Shown piece after piece: positions 1-8,823 of a stretch of 18,873 nt of DNA. The translations under genes were made by a program, and so were the position numbers. Under the pieces are notes generated by a model. It did not search any database and was not told where the DNA came from. It saw only the letters and a program-made list of their open reading frames with translations. Each line of letters starts with the position of its first letter. The first letter of the stretch is position 1. Origin of the DNA: Firmicutes bacterium UBA3920 (GTDB taxonomy: Bacteria; Bacillota; Clostridia; Caldicoprobacterales; Xylanivirgaceae); assembly GCA_002386065.1 (NCBI GenBank), contig DGES01000101.1, forward strand, positions 1,750-20,622. Reading direction: 5' to 3'.

Positions 1-2664
1 TTTTCGCTTTTCCTTTCTTGCCTTTAAGAGTTCCTCAGTAAATTCATCGCCAGACGTATCTTTTTTAACTTTATATCGCTTTTCCCTCTTTAAAATAGGG
101 TGTCTATGCCGTTCCTTATTTCTAGGAGGTATATTGATCCGTCTAAGGGCAATATCAAGTATAAATAATATGAGCATAATGGGCATAAGATATGGTGCTG
201 CATCTTTCCTTTTTTTCACTGATTCCCCTTCATAACTAAAAACTTCGGATGGATCTTCGAGCATACGCCCAGATGTATTTTGTATAAATCTCTCTAAAAA
301 GGCAATACCTTGTTTATCTCTTATATCATATTCTGGTGAGTAGGATACAGCAAGTGCTGTGTCAACAGAACCTATGAGATCCTTCCCGTCACTGTTAAGT
401 ACTTTTATAGTATATACACCTTGGGCATCTATATCAAAAGTTCCCCCATATTCTCCCGGCTTTAAGGCTTCCATATTCACTTCTTGTCTTTCACCATCAG
501 GCGAAATAATAATTGCCTTGCCGTCCATCTCACTTTGTCCCTCCTCTAGTTCAGCAATTATCTCACCTCTATCGCCCTCTCTATATGTATCTACCTTAAA
601 GTCAGTTGAATTAGAAGAAGGAAGTATATACGAAATAGCATTTAACCAAAGTCGCACACATTCATCTGTACCAAGCAATTCCCCTGTCCATATTCCTTCC
701 ATATCACTAGTCCATGCCACAACCTTACCTAGTCCATATTGCCAACTTGCAAGTATTGGATCATCCTTATCACTTATCAATGCCACATCAGCTCTAGGTT
801 TGGGAGTTGTAGCTAAATATCCATCTAACTGGGGAAATGAGTCGATACTTTCAAGTATGGGTGATGAAGATACTACAGCAGGATGGAACGTCCTATTTTG
901 CACATAGCTTTCTGCTGCAATATAGGTTTCCTTCGTAAATATCTTTGGAATATCTCTAAATTCACTTGTAAAATAATATCTACCCGTACCCTTTTCGGCT
1001 AAGTTTTTCAAAAACGTCTTATCTGCATCATTCCCCACTGCCACTGTAGATAGGGTAATACCCGCCTCTTCTAAATTGTTCAAAAGGGTATCATATTGCC
1101 CCGGCGATGACATTCCATCAGTAAGTGCAATTATATGTTTAAGCTTTGCATCTACCTCCAAGAGTGCATCATATGCCATTGAGAGCCCAGGGTACATATC
1201 AGTACCGCCTCCTGTTATTAAGGTGCCTATCTGCTCCTCTATCTTTTCCTTATCAGCGGCAAGTGTAGGATTCACCACCCATGAAGGCAAAGTGTCAAAT
1301 GCAACTACTCCTATAGTATCTGTAGGTCGAAGGGCTTCCGATGAACGTATAGCTGCCTCCTTTGCAAGGTCTAACTTACTTATCCCACCTTCTTCCATCT
1401 CCATACTCGATGACTTATCTATGACAAGCATAAGTGCAAGTGAAGGCATATGGGCCTTACTAGATATATCCATTTTAAGGGGTAGTACTTTCTCTAAAGT
1501 AGAGCCATTATAGCCTCCTAATGCATAGCTATTATCACCTCCCATTACTATCAGTCCTCTACCAAGGTTCCCTACATAGTTTTCTATCAAAACTTCCTCC
1601 TGCTCATCTATATCCTCCAATGAAACATCTACAAGTATAAGTCCACTATATTTCCTAAGCTCATCAAGCGCCTGAGGAAAGGCATTTACATCTATAAACT
1701 CATAGTCCACTCCACCTGTATCTAATATCCTGCCCATCTCACTACCATTTCCTTCTTTACCTTCCACTATGGCAATCACAGGTTTTCCCTCCACATAAGT
1801 AAAACCTGCCATAGAATTATTGTTCAAATATCCATCGTCTATATCTATCTTGGCTTCATAGTCCACAATTCCCTTTTTATTGGTTCTATGTCTAAATAGA
1901 AATATATTTTGACCCTTACGGAGCTCAACACGCTGTTCCCCTATGAGTTCCCGTTCACTGTATAGTTTGAGGGGTACATCGGATAGAGATATGTTGCTAT
2001 CTACTACCACCCGAATATCATACTCCTCTCCCTCATATAACATACCTGGCAGATCCACACTACTTATTTGAGCATCTTCACTTATAGTCGAATCTACATA
2101 AACAGCATCTATTATAACACCTTGTCTTGCCAACATCTTTCCATATGAGATTACATCACCTACATTTTGCGCCCCATCTGTTATAAGAACTATCTTCTTG
2201 CCAGTCTCTGGCGGCATCATTGCATAGGCAAGCTTTAAACCTGCCTCCATATTAGTAAAATTAGGTTTTGGCATTGTCTCTATCTTTCCAAAGGTAATAT
2301 CACTATCTAGGGGATATTCTATCAATCCCTCTTTACCAAATGTGACAATTCCAACTTTAAATTTTTCCGTCTTATATTCAAGGCTTTTTTGGATAAACGC
2401 CTCTATGGTCTCTTGACTGCCACTCACACTATTGGATTGATCCACTACAAATATAAGTGAGGTAATGTCAGATACCTTGACAACTTCCATACCTGCAAGG
2501 GATAATATTATTAAAACTATCAATACACATCTCACAGTGATTATGAGTTTATCCCGCAATGAAGATATCCCTCTATATTTGTTATATAACCATATAACTA
2601 AAAAAATAGCTGGGACAATCAATATAAGAACCTTTCTAGATACAAAACTAATACCCATATGCAT
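1..2664 (-). CDS. Membrane protein with two VWA domains around a GATase-like domain (3' end missing)
   Basis: An open frame of 888 codons runs off the left edge; by the basic tail reached there, little is probably missing. Two N-terminal membrane segments (about residues 12-27 and 40-58) precede a first von Willebrand A domain with MIDAS motif DQSNS (D75), a later Thr (NFTNMEAG) and a TDG loop. Residues about 285-400 resemble a class I glutamine amidotransferase fold, ending in GGDNSYALGGY, with no nucleophile Cys visible in that segment. A second VWA domain follows with DKSSS (D416), GGGTDMYPGL and ALTDG, so its MIDAS looks complete. A C-terminal membrane segment (about 813-835) leads to a very basic cytoplasmic tail. 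The large middle is probably extracytoplasmic. Starts at 2664 and 2658 (MHM) are both possible; I took 2664. It overlaps the end of the upstream BatA-like gene, which suggests translational coupling. Ligand or partner is unknown. Confidence 0.88.
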   Translation of the reverse strand, partial: MHMGISFVSRKVLILIVPAIFLVIWLYNKYRGISSLRDKLIITVRCVLIVLIILSLAGMEVVKVSDITSLIFVVDQSNSVSGSQETIEAFIQKSLEYKTEKFKVGIVTFGKEGLIEYPLDSDITFGKIETMPKPNFTNMEAGLKLAYAMMPPETGKKIVLITDGAQNVGDVISYGKMLARQGVIIDAVYVDSTISEDAQISSVDLPGMLYEGEEYDIRVVVDSNISLSDVPLKLYSERELIGEQRVELRKGQNIFLFRHRTNKKGIVDYEAKIDIDDGYLNNNSMAGFTYVEGKPVIAIVEGKEGNGSEMGRILDTGGVDYEFIDVNAFPQALDELRKYSGLILVDVSLEDIDEQEEVLIENYVGNLGRGLIVMGGDNSYALGGYNGSTLEKVLPLKMDISSKAHMPSLALMLVIDKSSSMEMEEGGISKLDLAKEAAIRSSEALRPTDTIGVVAFDTLPSWVVNPTLAADKEKIEEQIGTLITGGGTDMYPGLSMAYDALLEVDAKLKHIIALTDGMSSPGQYDTLLNNLEEAGITLSTVAVGNDADKTFLKNLAEKGTGRYYFTSEFRDIPKIFTKETYIAAESYVQNRTFHPAVVSSSPILESIDSFPQLDGYLATTPKPRADVALISDKDDPILASWQYGLGKVVAWTSDMEGIWTGELLGTDECVRLWLNAISYILPSSNSTDFKVDTYREGDRGEIIAELEEGQSEMDGKAIIISPDGERQEVNMEALKPGEYGGTFDIDAQGVYTIKVLNSDGKDLIGSVDTALAVSYSPEYDIRDKQGIAFLERFIQNTSGRMLEDPSEVFSYEGESVKKRKDAAPYLMPIMLILFILDIALRRINIPPRNKERHRHPILKREKRYKVKKDTSGDEFTEELLKARKEKRK

Positions 2665-4435
2665 ACAACCACCATTCTATCATCAGCAAAGCCAATACTA
2701 TCCACAGTACATACTTCCAAAGCTCCTGAGGAGCTACACTATCAGCGGAAGTTTTTATATCCACTTCATGCCCCACCAATCTAGAACTTAAATCCGATTC
2801 CGTATTCACTGGGAAATTTACTGCAAAATAGTCTACCTGCTCTTCACCATCTATATATTGAATTACCTCATAAATACCTATATCTTGCAAAATATCACCT
2901 GTAAAATTATTCTCCATTGGATCTATTACCTCTATCTTGTCTGCAGTAGGTATGACATTTAGCAAAAGTTCTTCTCCTGAATAAAAACTCCCTTGTTCCA
3001 CTCCTGAGCCTGAAAATATCCAATCTAATATATTCTGTATGAGTATTGGAAAGTCAGCCTTAAGTGGCAAATCGCTTTTATGTATATCAAATGAAAATAA
3101 GATAGCCTTCCTATTACCATTCTCTCCTGCAATTAGTAGTGGATTGCCATCACCACTTTCGATAATACTTTCCGCCCAGCTCGGAGGCGAAATAGCTATC
3201 CCACTGCCTATATATATATCATCTAAATCAGTAAATGCCAGAAGTTTATCTGACAGTATAGATCTAGTAGTTGTCAGTCCACTTGGCTTAAACTCACCAT
3301 TTTTATCTATATTAAACAAGCTCATATCTCCTTTAGGATTTAAAATCATTATATGACCATCCTTAGGTAAGCTCTCTATCTCAACGCCATCAAATATATA
3401 CATATCATAGCCTTCTAAATTACCTGAAGTATCCACCGTCTTCACAATTTCCAATTTAGGATATTGCCCTATGGCCTTTTCTAAAAAAATATTTCCCTCA
3501 GACACAAAAAGGATTCTATGTTCCCTTCCTCCCTCTACAACTGCATAGGCACTATTATCTGCAGATAGATCATCGTCTACATCTAAACTAACCTGAATGG
3601 TTTTTGCCGTATCTTCTATATCATGCCAGTATATATCCAATAGCTCACCGTCTTCTATGTGAACTTCCCTTACATCTACAAGTTTCCCATTTTGGATGCA
3701 TTCTGCTCTAATATTTCCATCATAGCCATAGCTCTTTATCTTGGATAAGACTACAATCTCCTCACCTTGCACAGTATAAGTAACCCCCTGAACAGCTACA
3801 TTTTCCCCACTCTCATTTATTACTATTGAATGATAATTGCTTCTATCTATTTCAAACTGTGTATCACTATATATTATGACTTGTGGTTCTTCGAGATTGG
3901 ATGACATTGCGCCGGCGATAGACAATGCCTCCTCCTGACCACCTCCACCATTTTCTGGTTCCATCTCTTTTATTAGCCTTCGAAGCTCACCCTTATCACC
4001 TGTCGGCTCTGTTATAATTTGTCCATTAGATCCCATGGACACAATACCCATTTTTTGACTAGGAAGCATCCCATCTATTATTTTTAATATATCCTCCTGT
4101 GCCCTTTCAAATCGAGTAGGGGATACATCTCTTGCCTGCATACTTCCAGATGAATCAAGTATCACCACCATATCACCGCTAAAAGAAGACTTAGCTACAT
4201 ATGGTCTCATTATGGCTAGAACAAATAAAATGGCAGTCACTATTTGAAGGAGCATGAGTAGATTATTTTTAAGCCTTTGCCAAGGTCTACTAGCCTCCAT
4301 GTCCTTTATAGTCTTATCCCAGAGATATGTAGACGATATGACCAATTCAGTATGGCGAGGCTTCAGCATATAAAAGAGTATTATTGCCCCAATGAATACA
4401 CCATATAAAATACCCCAAGGATTTAAAAAATTCAC
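2648..4435 (-). CDS. BatA-like membrane protein with VWA domain
   Basis: 595 residues with the layout of BatA/aerotolerance-type proteins. A short N-terminal start (MNFLNPWGIL) leads into membrane segment 1 (about 8-24), a basic cytoplasmic loop, membrane segment 2 (about 59-77) and then a VWA domain. Its MIDAS motif DSSGS (D94-S98) is intact and a YSD loop is present near residue 190. The position that normally carries the MIDAS Thr reads GGGGQEEAL, so metal binding may be altered. A long extracytoplasmic region of mixed beta character follows, then a C-terminal membrane segment (about 570-588). The start is GTG at 4435, preceded by a G-rich Shine-Dalgarno stretch, 13 nt after the DUF58 stop. 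Its last codons overlap the next gene. By family it is likely a membrane partner of the MoxR ATPase; the specific role is inferred. Confidence 0.9.
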   Translation of the reverse strand: MNFLNPWGILYGVFIGAIILFYMLKPRHTELVISSTYLWDKTIKDMEASRPWQRLKNNLLMLLQIVTAILFVLAIMRPYVAKSSFSGDMVVILDSSGSMQARDVSPTRFERAQEDILKIIDGMLPSQKMGIVSMGSNGQIITEPTGDKGELRRLIKEMEPENGGGGQEEALSIAGAMSSNLEEPQVIIYSDTQFEIDRSNYHSIVINESGENVAVQGVTYTVQGEEIVVLSKIKSYGYDGNIRAECIQNGKLVDVREVHIEDGELLDIYWHDIEDTAKTIQVSLDVDDDLSADNSAYAVVEGGREHRILFVSEGNIFLEKAIGQYPKLEIVKTVDTSGNLEGYDMYIFDGVEIESLPKDGHIMILNPKGDMSLFNIDKNGEFKPSGLTTTRSILSDKLLAFTDLDDIYIGSGIAISPPSWAESIIESGDGNPLLIAGENGNRKAILFSFDIHKSDLPLKADFPILIQNILDWIFSGSGVEQGSFYSGEELLLNVIPTADKIEVIDPMENNFTGDILQDIGIYEVIQYIDGEEQVDYFAVNFPVNTESDLSSRLVGHEVDIKTSADSVAPQELWKYVLWIVLALLMIEWWLYAYGY

Positions 4436-4448
4436 ATTCCCATCCCCC

Positions 4449-5315
4449 TCATCTTATAATTTTTTGCCGCATGAATAAACCAAATACTATCTCTTCTAAA
4501 TTCATATCACTATTTACATCTATATAGTAAATACCCCTACTGTGACAATATTCTCTATTATCATTTAAAAATTTATCTACATTCTCCCTGTAGTTTCTAA
4601 GGAGAACATTGTTTGCCATAATGCTGACTTTAGAACCATCCTCAGAATCTATGAGCTGTATACTCCCATCTAAATTGGGCTCTATCTCCTGTGGAGACAG
4701 TATATGTATAACTATTACATCCTGCCCCTTATAGAGAAGATAATCTATACCTTCCTTATAACCGTCCTTTGAAAACAGATCAGATACAATTATGGATATA
4801 CCGCCTTTGGGTTTTAAAAAATGGGCTTTTTTCATTGCCTGTGAAATATATGTTTCTCCCTCAAATTCGATATCGTATATATGATCATATATTCTAAAGA
4901 AGGACTGCTTTCCAGCATATATATTACTTATCTCAATATCTTGTCCTTTTAAACTAGCCACTACAAGCCTGTCAAGTCCTGATAAGGCTATATAGGAGAA
5001 AACCGCTGTTAAATCTTTCGCCATTTCGCCCTTATTGGGTTCACCAAAGTCCATAGACTTACTTGTATCCAAAAATACTGTGACCATAGTTTCCTGTTCT
5101 TCTATAAAGAGTTTTATAAATAACCTATCAAACCTTGCATATGCATTCCAGTCTATGTATCGAAAATCATCACCAGATGTATACTCCTTGTAATCAGAAA
5201 ACTCAATAGAACTTCCCTTCTCCGATGAACGGCGCATACCTCCATCACCGCCCTTTACCAATCTATCGGTAGATAGCAAGAGTCTATCGAGCCTCTTAAA
5301 AAAATTCTTATCCAT
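4449..5315 (-). CDS. DUF58 family protein (VWA-like)
   Basis: 288 residues from the chosen ATG. The DUF58 hallmark lies at about residues 38-70 (DYKEYTSGDDFRYIDWNAYA, then FDRLFIKLF). A VWA-like fold follows with DTSKS (D83-S87), GETYISQAM carrying the MIDAS Thr, and a VSD loop, so the metal site looks complete. No membrane segment is visible, so the protein is probably cytoplasmic. A TTG 15 nt further upstream is in frame, but ATG 5315 lies 7 nt after GAGGAG and is preferred. DUF58 proteins are almost always encoded next to MoxR AAA+ ATPases and are thought to act as their adaptors; here the MoxR gene ends 4 nt upstream. The target is unknown. Confidence 0.93.
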   Translation of the reverse strand: MDKNFFKRLDRLLLSTDRLVKGGDGGMRRSSEKGSSIEFSDYKEYTSGDDFRYIDWNAYARFDRLFIKLFIEEQETMVTVFLDTSKSMDFGEPNKGEMAKDLTAVFSYIALSGLDRLVVASLKGQDIEISNIYAGKQSFFRIYDHIYDIEFEGETYISQAMKKAHFLKPKGGISIIVSDLFSKDGYKEGIDYLLYKGQDVIVIHILSPQEIEPNLDGSIQLIDSEDGSKVSIMANNVLLRNYRENVDKFLNDNREYCHSRGIYYIDVNSDMNLEEIVFGLFMRQKIIR

Positions 5316-5319
5316 ATAC

Positions 5320-6303
5320 TTACTCCTCAATAGAACCTATTATTTCGTCTATAACGTTATCCACATTTATATCATCCGCCATTGCCTCAAAGTTTAGAAA
5401 TAATCTATGTCTGAGTGCAGGATGGGCAACCTCCCTTATATCACTGAATGCAACATTATATCTGCCCTCTATAAGTGCCCTTACCTTAGCTGCCTGTATT
5501 AAGGTTTGTGCCCCTCTAGGACTTGAACCGTAGCGCAGATATTTAACCGCAGCCTCGGAGGCATTGGGGTTTTCTGGATGGGTGCCAAGTATTAATCTCA
5601 GTGCATAGTCTTGAACTGCCTTTGCAATTGGTATATTCATGGCAACCTTCTGCAGTTTAAGTATCTCATCTCCCTCCACTATTTTCTCTGTCTTTGAGGT
5701 ATCCTCTACTGTAGTTATGTCTATTATCCTATGTAATTCATCTAAGCTTGGATAATCCACCTCTATTTTAAAGAAAAATCTATCCATTTGAGCCTCGGGA
5801 AGAGGATATGTTCCCTCTTGTTCCAAGGGATTTTGGGTAGCCAATACAAAATAGGGACTCGGTAATTTTCTAGTTACACCCCCCACAGTCACTGTACCTT
5901 CACCCATAGCCTCTAAAAGAGCACTCTGTGTCTTAGGAGTTGCCCTATTTATCTCATCAGCTAGAACAATATTACTAAAAAGTGGTCCAGGTTGAAACTC
6001 AAATCTACTTCCCCTTTCATCCTTCATAACTATATTAGTCCCCGTTATATCCGCTGGCATAAGATCAGGAGTGAACTGAATTCGCCTAAATTTGAGATCC
6101 ATTACCTCTCCTATAGTTCGCACTAGTCGAGTCTTTCCAAGGCCTGGTACTCCCTCTAATAGTACATTCCCTCCTGAAAATATAGCAATCAAGACTTCCC
6201 TTATGACTTTTTTCTGTCCTATTATCTTCTTGCCAATTTCCCCTTCTATTTTTTCTACAGTCTTACTAAAGTCCCTTATTTCTTCAGATGTAATACTATT
6301 CAT
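5320..6303 (-). CDS. MoxR-family AAA+ ATPase
   Basis: 327 residues, the normal length for MoxR ATPases. Walker A is GVPGLGKT (51-58). Walker B is VLADEIN (about 113-119), followed by the family signature RATPKTQSALLEAM. The sensor 1 region is ATQNPLEQEGTYPLPEAQMD, and the sensor 2 region is SSPRGAQTL near residue 268. All catalytic motifs are intact. MoxR proteins are cytoplasmic hexameric ATPases thought to remodel or activate partners through VWA proteins; the following genes encode a DUF58 protein and two VWA membrane proteins. The start ATG 6303 has GGAGGAG 7 nt upstream. A TTG/ATG pair further upstream (6327/6324) is in frame but would overlap that site. The gap to the preceding stop is 4 nt. 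Confidence 0.96.
   Translation of the reverse strand: MNSITSEEIRDFSKTVEKIEGEIGKKIIGQKKVIREVLIAIFSGGNVLLEGVPGLGKTRLVRTIGEVMDLKFRRIQFTPDLMPADITGTNIVMKDERGSRFEFQPGPLFSNIVLADEINRATPKTQSALLEAMGEGTVTVGGVTRKLPSPYFVLATQNPLEQEGTYPLPEAQMDRFFFKIEVDYPSLDELHRIIDITTVEDTSKTEKIVEGDEILKLQKVAMNIPIAKAVQDYALRLILGTHPENPNASEAAVKYLRYGSSPRGAQTLIQAAKVRALIEGRYNVAFSDIREVAHPALRHRLFLNFEAMADDINVDNVIDEIIGSIEE
5323..5328 (-). promoter_or_regulatory. Shine-Dalgarno deciding the DUF58 start
   Basis: GAGGAG, 7 nt before ATG 5315. It is made of the last two Glu codons (GAG GAG) of the MoxR gene. It favours ATG 5315 over the in-frame TTG at 5330, which would overlap it. Confidence 0.8.
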
Positions 6304-6307
6304 CACT

Positions 6308-7909
6308 TCACTCCTCCAACCCATCAAAATAATCCTTTACTATATTCTCTAATCCTTGGGGCAATGTTTTTCTATCTATGGCTTCCATAGCCTGCCTTTT
6401 ATAAGTACCTATTACCTTTTTATAGGGGACAGGACCTACTTTCCCTCCTATCCCGCCTTCTATCTCTATACTATCTATATTTCCACTACCTGTTGGGTTT
6501 CCCTGTATATTCTCAATCACTTCTGCTTCGCCGCCAAGTCTGTGAGATTCACCTACTTCACTGCTATGACCTGTCTTTCCTATACCATCGCCCTGACCCA
6601 TGCCACCACTTTGACCTGTACCAGTACCTTGACCCATGCCACCACTTTGACCTGTGCCAGTACCTTGACCTGTACCACCACTTTGATCTGTGCCAGTACC
6701 TTGACCTATGCCATCACCTTGACCTGTCTGACCTTCAGGAGTTTTCCCTACACCATAACCCCCATGACTGGCTAATGCATCAGCACTCCCTATCATGGCA
6801 TTTTTCATATTCTGTAGTAAATATTTGATATCCCCAGGATCGCCCATTCCTCTTTGACTCATACTAGATACTATCTCTTCTTGAAGCTTTTCCAATCCAT
6901 CCAACACATCATTAACTGTCTCTTCATCATATTTAAAATCCGATAATTTGCCTACCATATTATTGAATGCCTCTTTTAATTTCTCATCTACTACTTCCTC
7001 AGCTGCCGCTTTAAATGCATTATTCAAGTCTTCTACAGTATTATCGCCCTTTGAAGTATCTTGTATTTTTCTCTTTAGCTTATCCATCTCTTCTTCCACA
7101 GCCCTACTATTATTTGCTCCTATGGCTGCACCTAGAGAGGAAGTAGCATCCTGATTTTCCAAGATATTACTCAAACTATCTGATTTCTTTTCCATATATC
7201 TATCTACGGCATCCTGTGCCTTTGAAATCTTAGCTAATGCTTCCTTATAGTCTTTACTTTGACCTAATTCATTAGCTAGAGTAGATATGATCTTTTTAAT
7301 TTCTTCTTTATCTTCTTCTGACAATTCATCTGCTTTGTCTACTTTCTCCTTCCCCTCCTTTTCTATCTCCCTTGCCGCCTTTTCTATGGATTCTCTCATA
7401 TTCCAATAATCCTTTACAAAATCCCACTTAGGATTTGGTAGTACTAAAAAGATTATAATTATAATCAAAAGAGCAATTATTGCTTGTATTCGAGTCTTAG
7501 GTATGTTAAATTTCATAACAGAAGGTGATGTGTTTTCTAGATAATGAAGTGTATCGATTCGCTGCATATTGGCATACACATCCCTGTTGTCTTCTAGCTC
7601 TAAAGCTGTCATAACTCTCTCTTCTAGTCCATATCCATCGAGGGATTTCGCCACATAATCCCAATTCGGTTTCTTTACGAAGGATACCAGTACTACTGTA
7701 AAAAATATTGCTATAACTCCTCCCATTATCCATTCTTTTATGTATATAAAAGGAAATATGAAACCCACTCCCATACATACACATATATATGCAAGGATTA
7801 GCGTCAAAGCCAAAGATATATACTCTACAATAGCGATAACAGTTGCTCTTCTCTTAAAAGGAGTCAAAACCCTTTTAAGAGGGGAACTTCTACTGGCCTG
7901 TCTAGCCAT
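6308..7909 (-). CDS. Membrane protein with coiled coil and Gly-rich repeat, MoxR-operon type
   Basis: 533 residues from ATG 7909, which follows AGGTGA by 5 nt; an in-frame GTG at 7918 is less likely. A basic N-terminus is followed by membrane segments at about 25-56 and 62-77, a 60-residue loop, and a third very hydrophobic segment at about 141-157. A long charged helical region (about 165-350), probably a coiled coil, comes next. A Gly/Gln/Thr-rich repeat (about 390-445) and a C-terminal block containing GPVPYKKVIGTYKRQAMEAI complete it. With three crossings and a basic, cytoplasmic N-terminus, the coiled coil would lie outside the cell; this is inferred. I recall similar C-terminal blocks in uncharacterised proteins next to MoxR genes, but cannot name a tested function. 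It ends in Glu-Glu, whose codons form the Shine-Dalgarno of MoxR. Confidence 0.88.
   Translation of the reverse strand: MARQASRSSPLKRVLTPFKRRATVIAIVEYISLALTLILAYICVCMGVGFIFPFIYIKEWIMGGVIAIFFTVVLVSFVKKPNWDYVAKSLDGYGLEERVMTALELEDNRDVYANMQRIDTLHYLENTSPSVMKFNIPKTRIQAIIALLIIIIIFLVLPNPKWDFVKDYWNMRESIEKAAREIEKEGKEKVDKADELSEEDKEEIKKIISTLANELGQSKDYKEALAKISKAQDAVDRYMEKKSDSLSNILENQDATSSLGAAIGANNSRAVEEEMDKLKRKIQDTSKGDNTVEDLNNAFKAAAEEVVDEKLKEAFNNMVGKLSDFKYDEETVNDVLDGLEKLQEEIVSSMSQRGMGDPGDIKYLLQNMKNAMIGSADALASHGGYGVGKTPEGQTGQGDGIGQGTGTDQSGGTGQGTGTGQSGGMGQGTGTGQSGGMGQGDGIGKTGHSSEVGESHRLGGEAEVIENIQGNPTGSGNIDSIEIEGGIGGKVGPVPYKKVIGTYKRQAMEAIDRKTLPQGLENIVKDYFDGLEE
6311..6317 (-). promoter_or_regulatory. Shine-Dalgarno deciding the MoxR start
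   Basis: GGAGGAG, 7 nt before ATG 6303. It lies inside the final Leu-Glu-Glu codons of the preceding coiled-coil protein gene. This makes ATG 6303 the likely start rather than upstream in-frame codons. Confidence 0.8.
6591..6734 (-). repeat. 36-bp in-frame tandem repeat (12-residue Gly-rich unit)
   Basis: Three clear units at 6591-6626, 6627-6662 and 6663-6698, plus a decayed fourth to about 6734. Each encodes a 12-residue Gly/Gln/Thr/Ser unit such as GTGTGQSGGMGQ. Units differ by only a few bases, pointing to recent slippage or unequal recombination. The repeat forms a flexible linker between the coiled coil and the conserved C-terminus of the encoded membrane protein. Confidence 0.9.
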
Positions 7910-7914
7910 ATATA

Positions 7915-8823
7915 TCACCTATTCCCTTTCTTACATACCTTAACTGGTCTGAGCCTAATAGAACTTAAGCCTAGTATGACAGCGGTTATAATACACATGA
8001 GTATTATGTTTTTAATCCATGGAGTTCCAATTATATTTGTTCCTGAAGCTGATGAACTTGTTCTAAGACTAAATATATCTATAAATACATTTTGTGCGCC
8101 GGCGCCAAGATGGCGAGATATTATATCTCCAAATCCAAATAGAGGATTAAAATATAATATAAATGGTACCTCTATCTGTTGAACAGAAAGATTTTCGATA
8201 TGCTGCATGGTTATTTGATACCCTGCTATTAAAAAAGTGAGTACATACCATGCAAATATAGTCACATAGGATACCACAGTTGCCACCACGGCCCGTTTGA
8301 ATATTGTAGAGAAAAATATACCAATACTCCCCACTACCATAGCTGTAACTATATAAAATAAAAAAAGCGATAGTACATCCCAAGGAGTTATGCCGCCAAA
8401 TAAAAATACCAGACTAAATAGAGGTAATGACGATATTATAAGAAGGAGCATATATGCAAGGGATGATAGAAGTTTTCCCACTATTATATCAAATGTCGAC
8501 ATCTTAGTACATAAAAGCAGATCCAATGTCTGCCTCTCTCTCTCTCCATTTATGCAGCTTGCTGTCTGGGCAGGTGTTATAACCATTATCAATACAAATT
8601 GTAATATAGCAATTATCACATATAGAGTAGTGCCAAGAAGCTGATTTGCATTTACGGCTTCTACTCCTGTATAGACATAGGTTTCTGTAGATATTGCATA
8701 GTACATACTCCCTACAAATAAAAGTATACCTACATAAATGATTATACCAAGTACTGTCTTAAATGAACGCATTCTTGTCTTAAGTTCCAATGAAAGCACG
8801 GGATTATTTAGCTTCATATCCAT
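7915..8823 (-). CDS. ABC-2-type transporter permease
   Basis: 302 residues with about six membrane segments: roughly 21-42, 64-87, 113-138, 147-172, 176-201 and 272-292. A cytoplasmic N-terminal segment with LELKTRMRSF precedes the first helix. The segment QTASCINGERERQTLDLLL between helices 2 and 3 is typical of ABC-2 permeases, as the cytoplasmic coupling region that contacts the ATPase. A loop of about 65 residues between helices 5 and 6 is probably extracytoplasmic. The start ATG 8823 follows GGAGGTGA and lies inside the ATPase gene (20-nt overlap), so the two are co-translated partners. The transported substrate cannot be told; the closest analogy by layout is GldF-type permeases. Confidence 0.92.
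   Translation of the reverse strand: MDMKLNNPVLSLELKTRMRSFKTVLGIIIYVGILLFVGSMYYAISTETYVYTGVEAVNANQLLGTTLYVIIAILQFVLIMVITPAQTASCINGERERQTLDLLLCTKMSTFDIIVGKLLSSLAYMLLLIISSLPLFSLVFLFGGITPWDVLSLFLFYIVTAMVVGSIGIFFSTIFKRAVVATVVSYVTIFAWYVLTFLIAGYQITMQHIENLSVQQIEVPFILYFNPLFGFGDIISRHLGAGAQNVFIDIFSLRTSSSASGTNIIGTPWIKNIILMCIITAVILGLSSIRLRPVKVCKKGNR

Noticed and set aside
6591..6734. 36-bp periodic repeat resembling a CRISPR repeat length
   Set aside because: Units abut without spacers and stay in frame within a coding region; it is a protein linker repeat.
6356..6828. Two long open frames on the plus strand with repetitive His/Asp or Thr/Leu content
   Set aside because: They are antisense shadows of the Gly-rich repeat in the minus-strand gene, with no ribosome site and biased composition.
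8095..8108. GC-rich palindrome around GCGCCGGCGC in an AT-rich context
   Set aside because: It lies within the permease coding frame as Ala/Gly codons; similar GCCGGC clusters near 3911 and 10561 are also coding and show no shared flanks.
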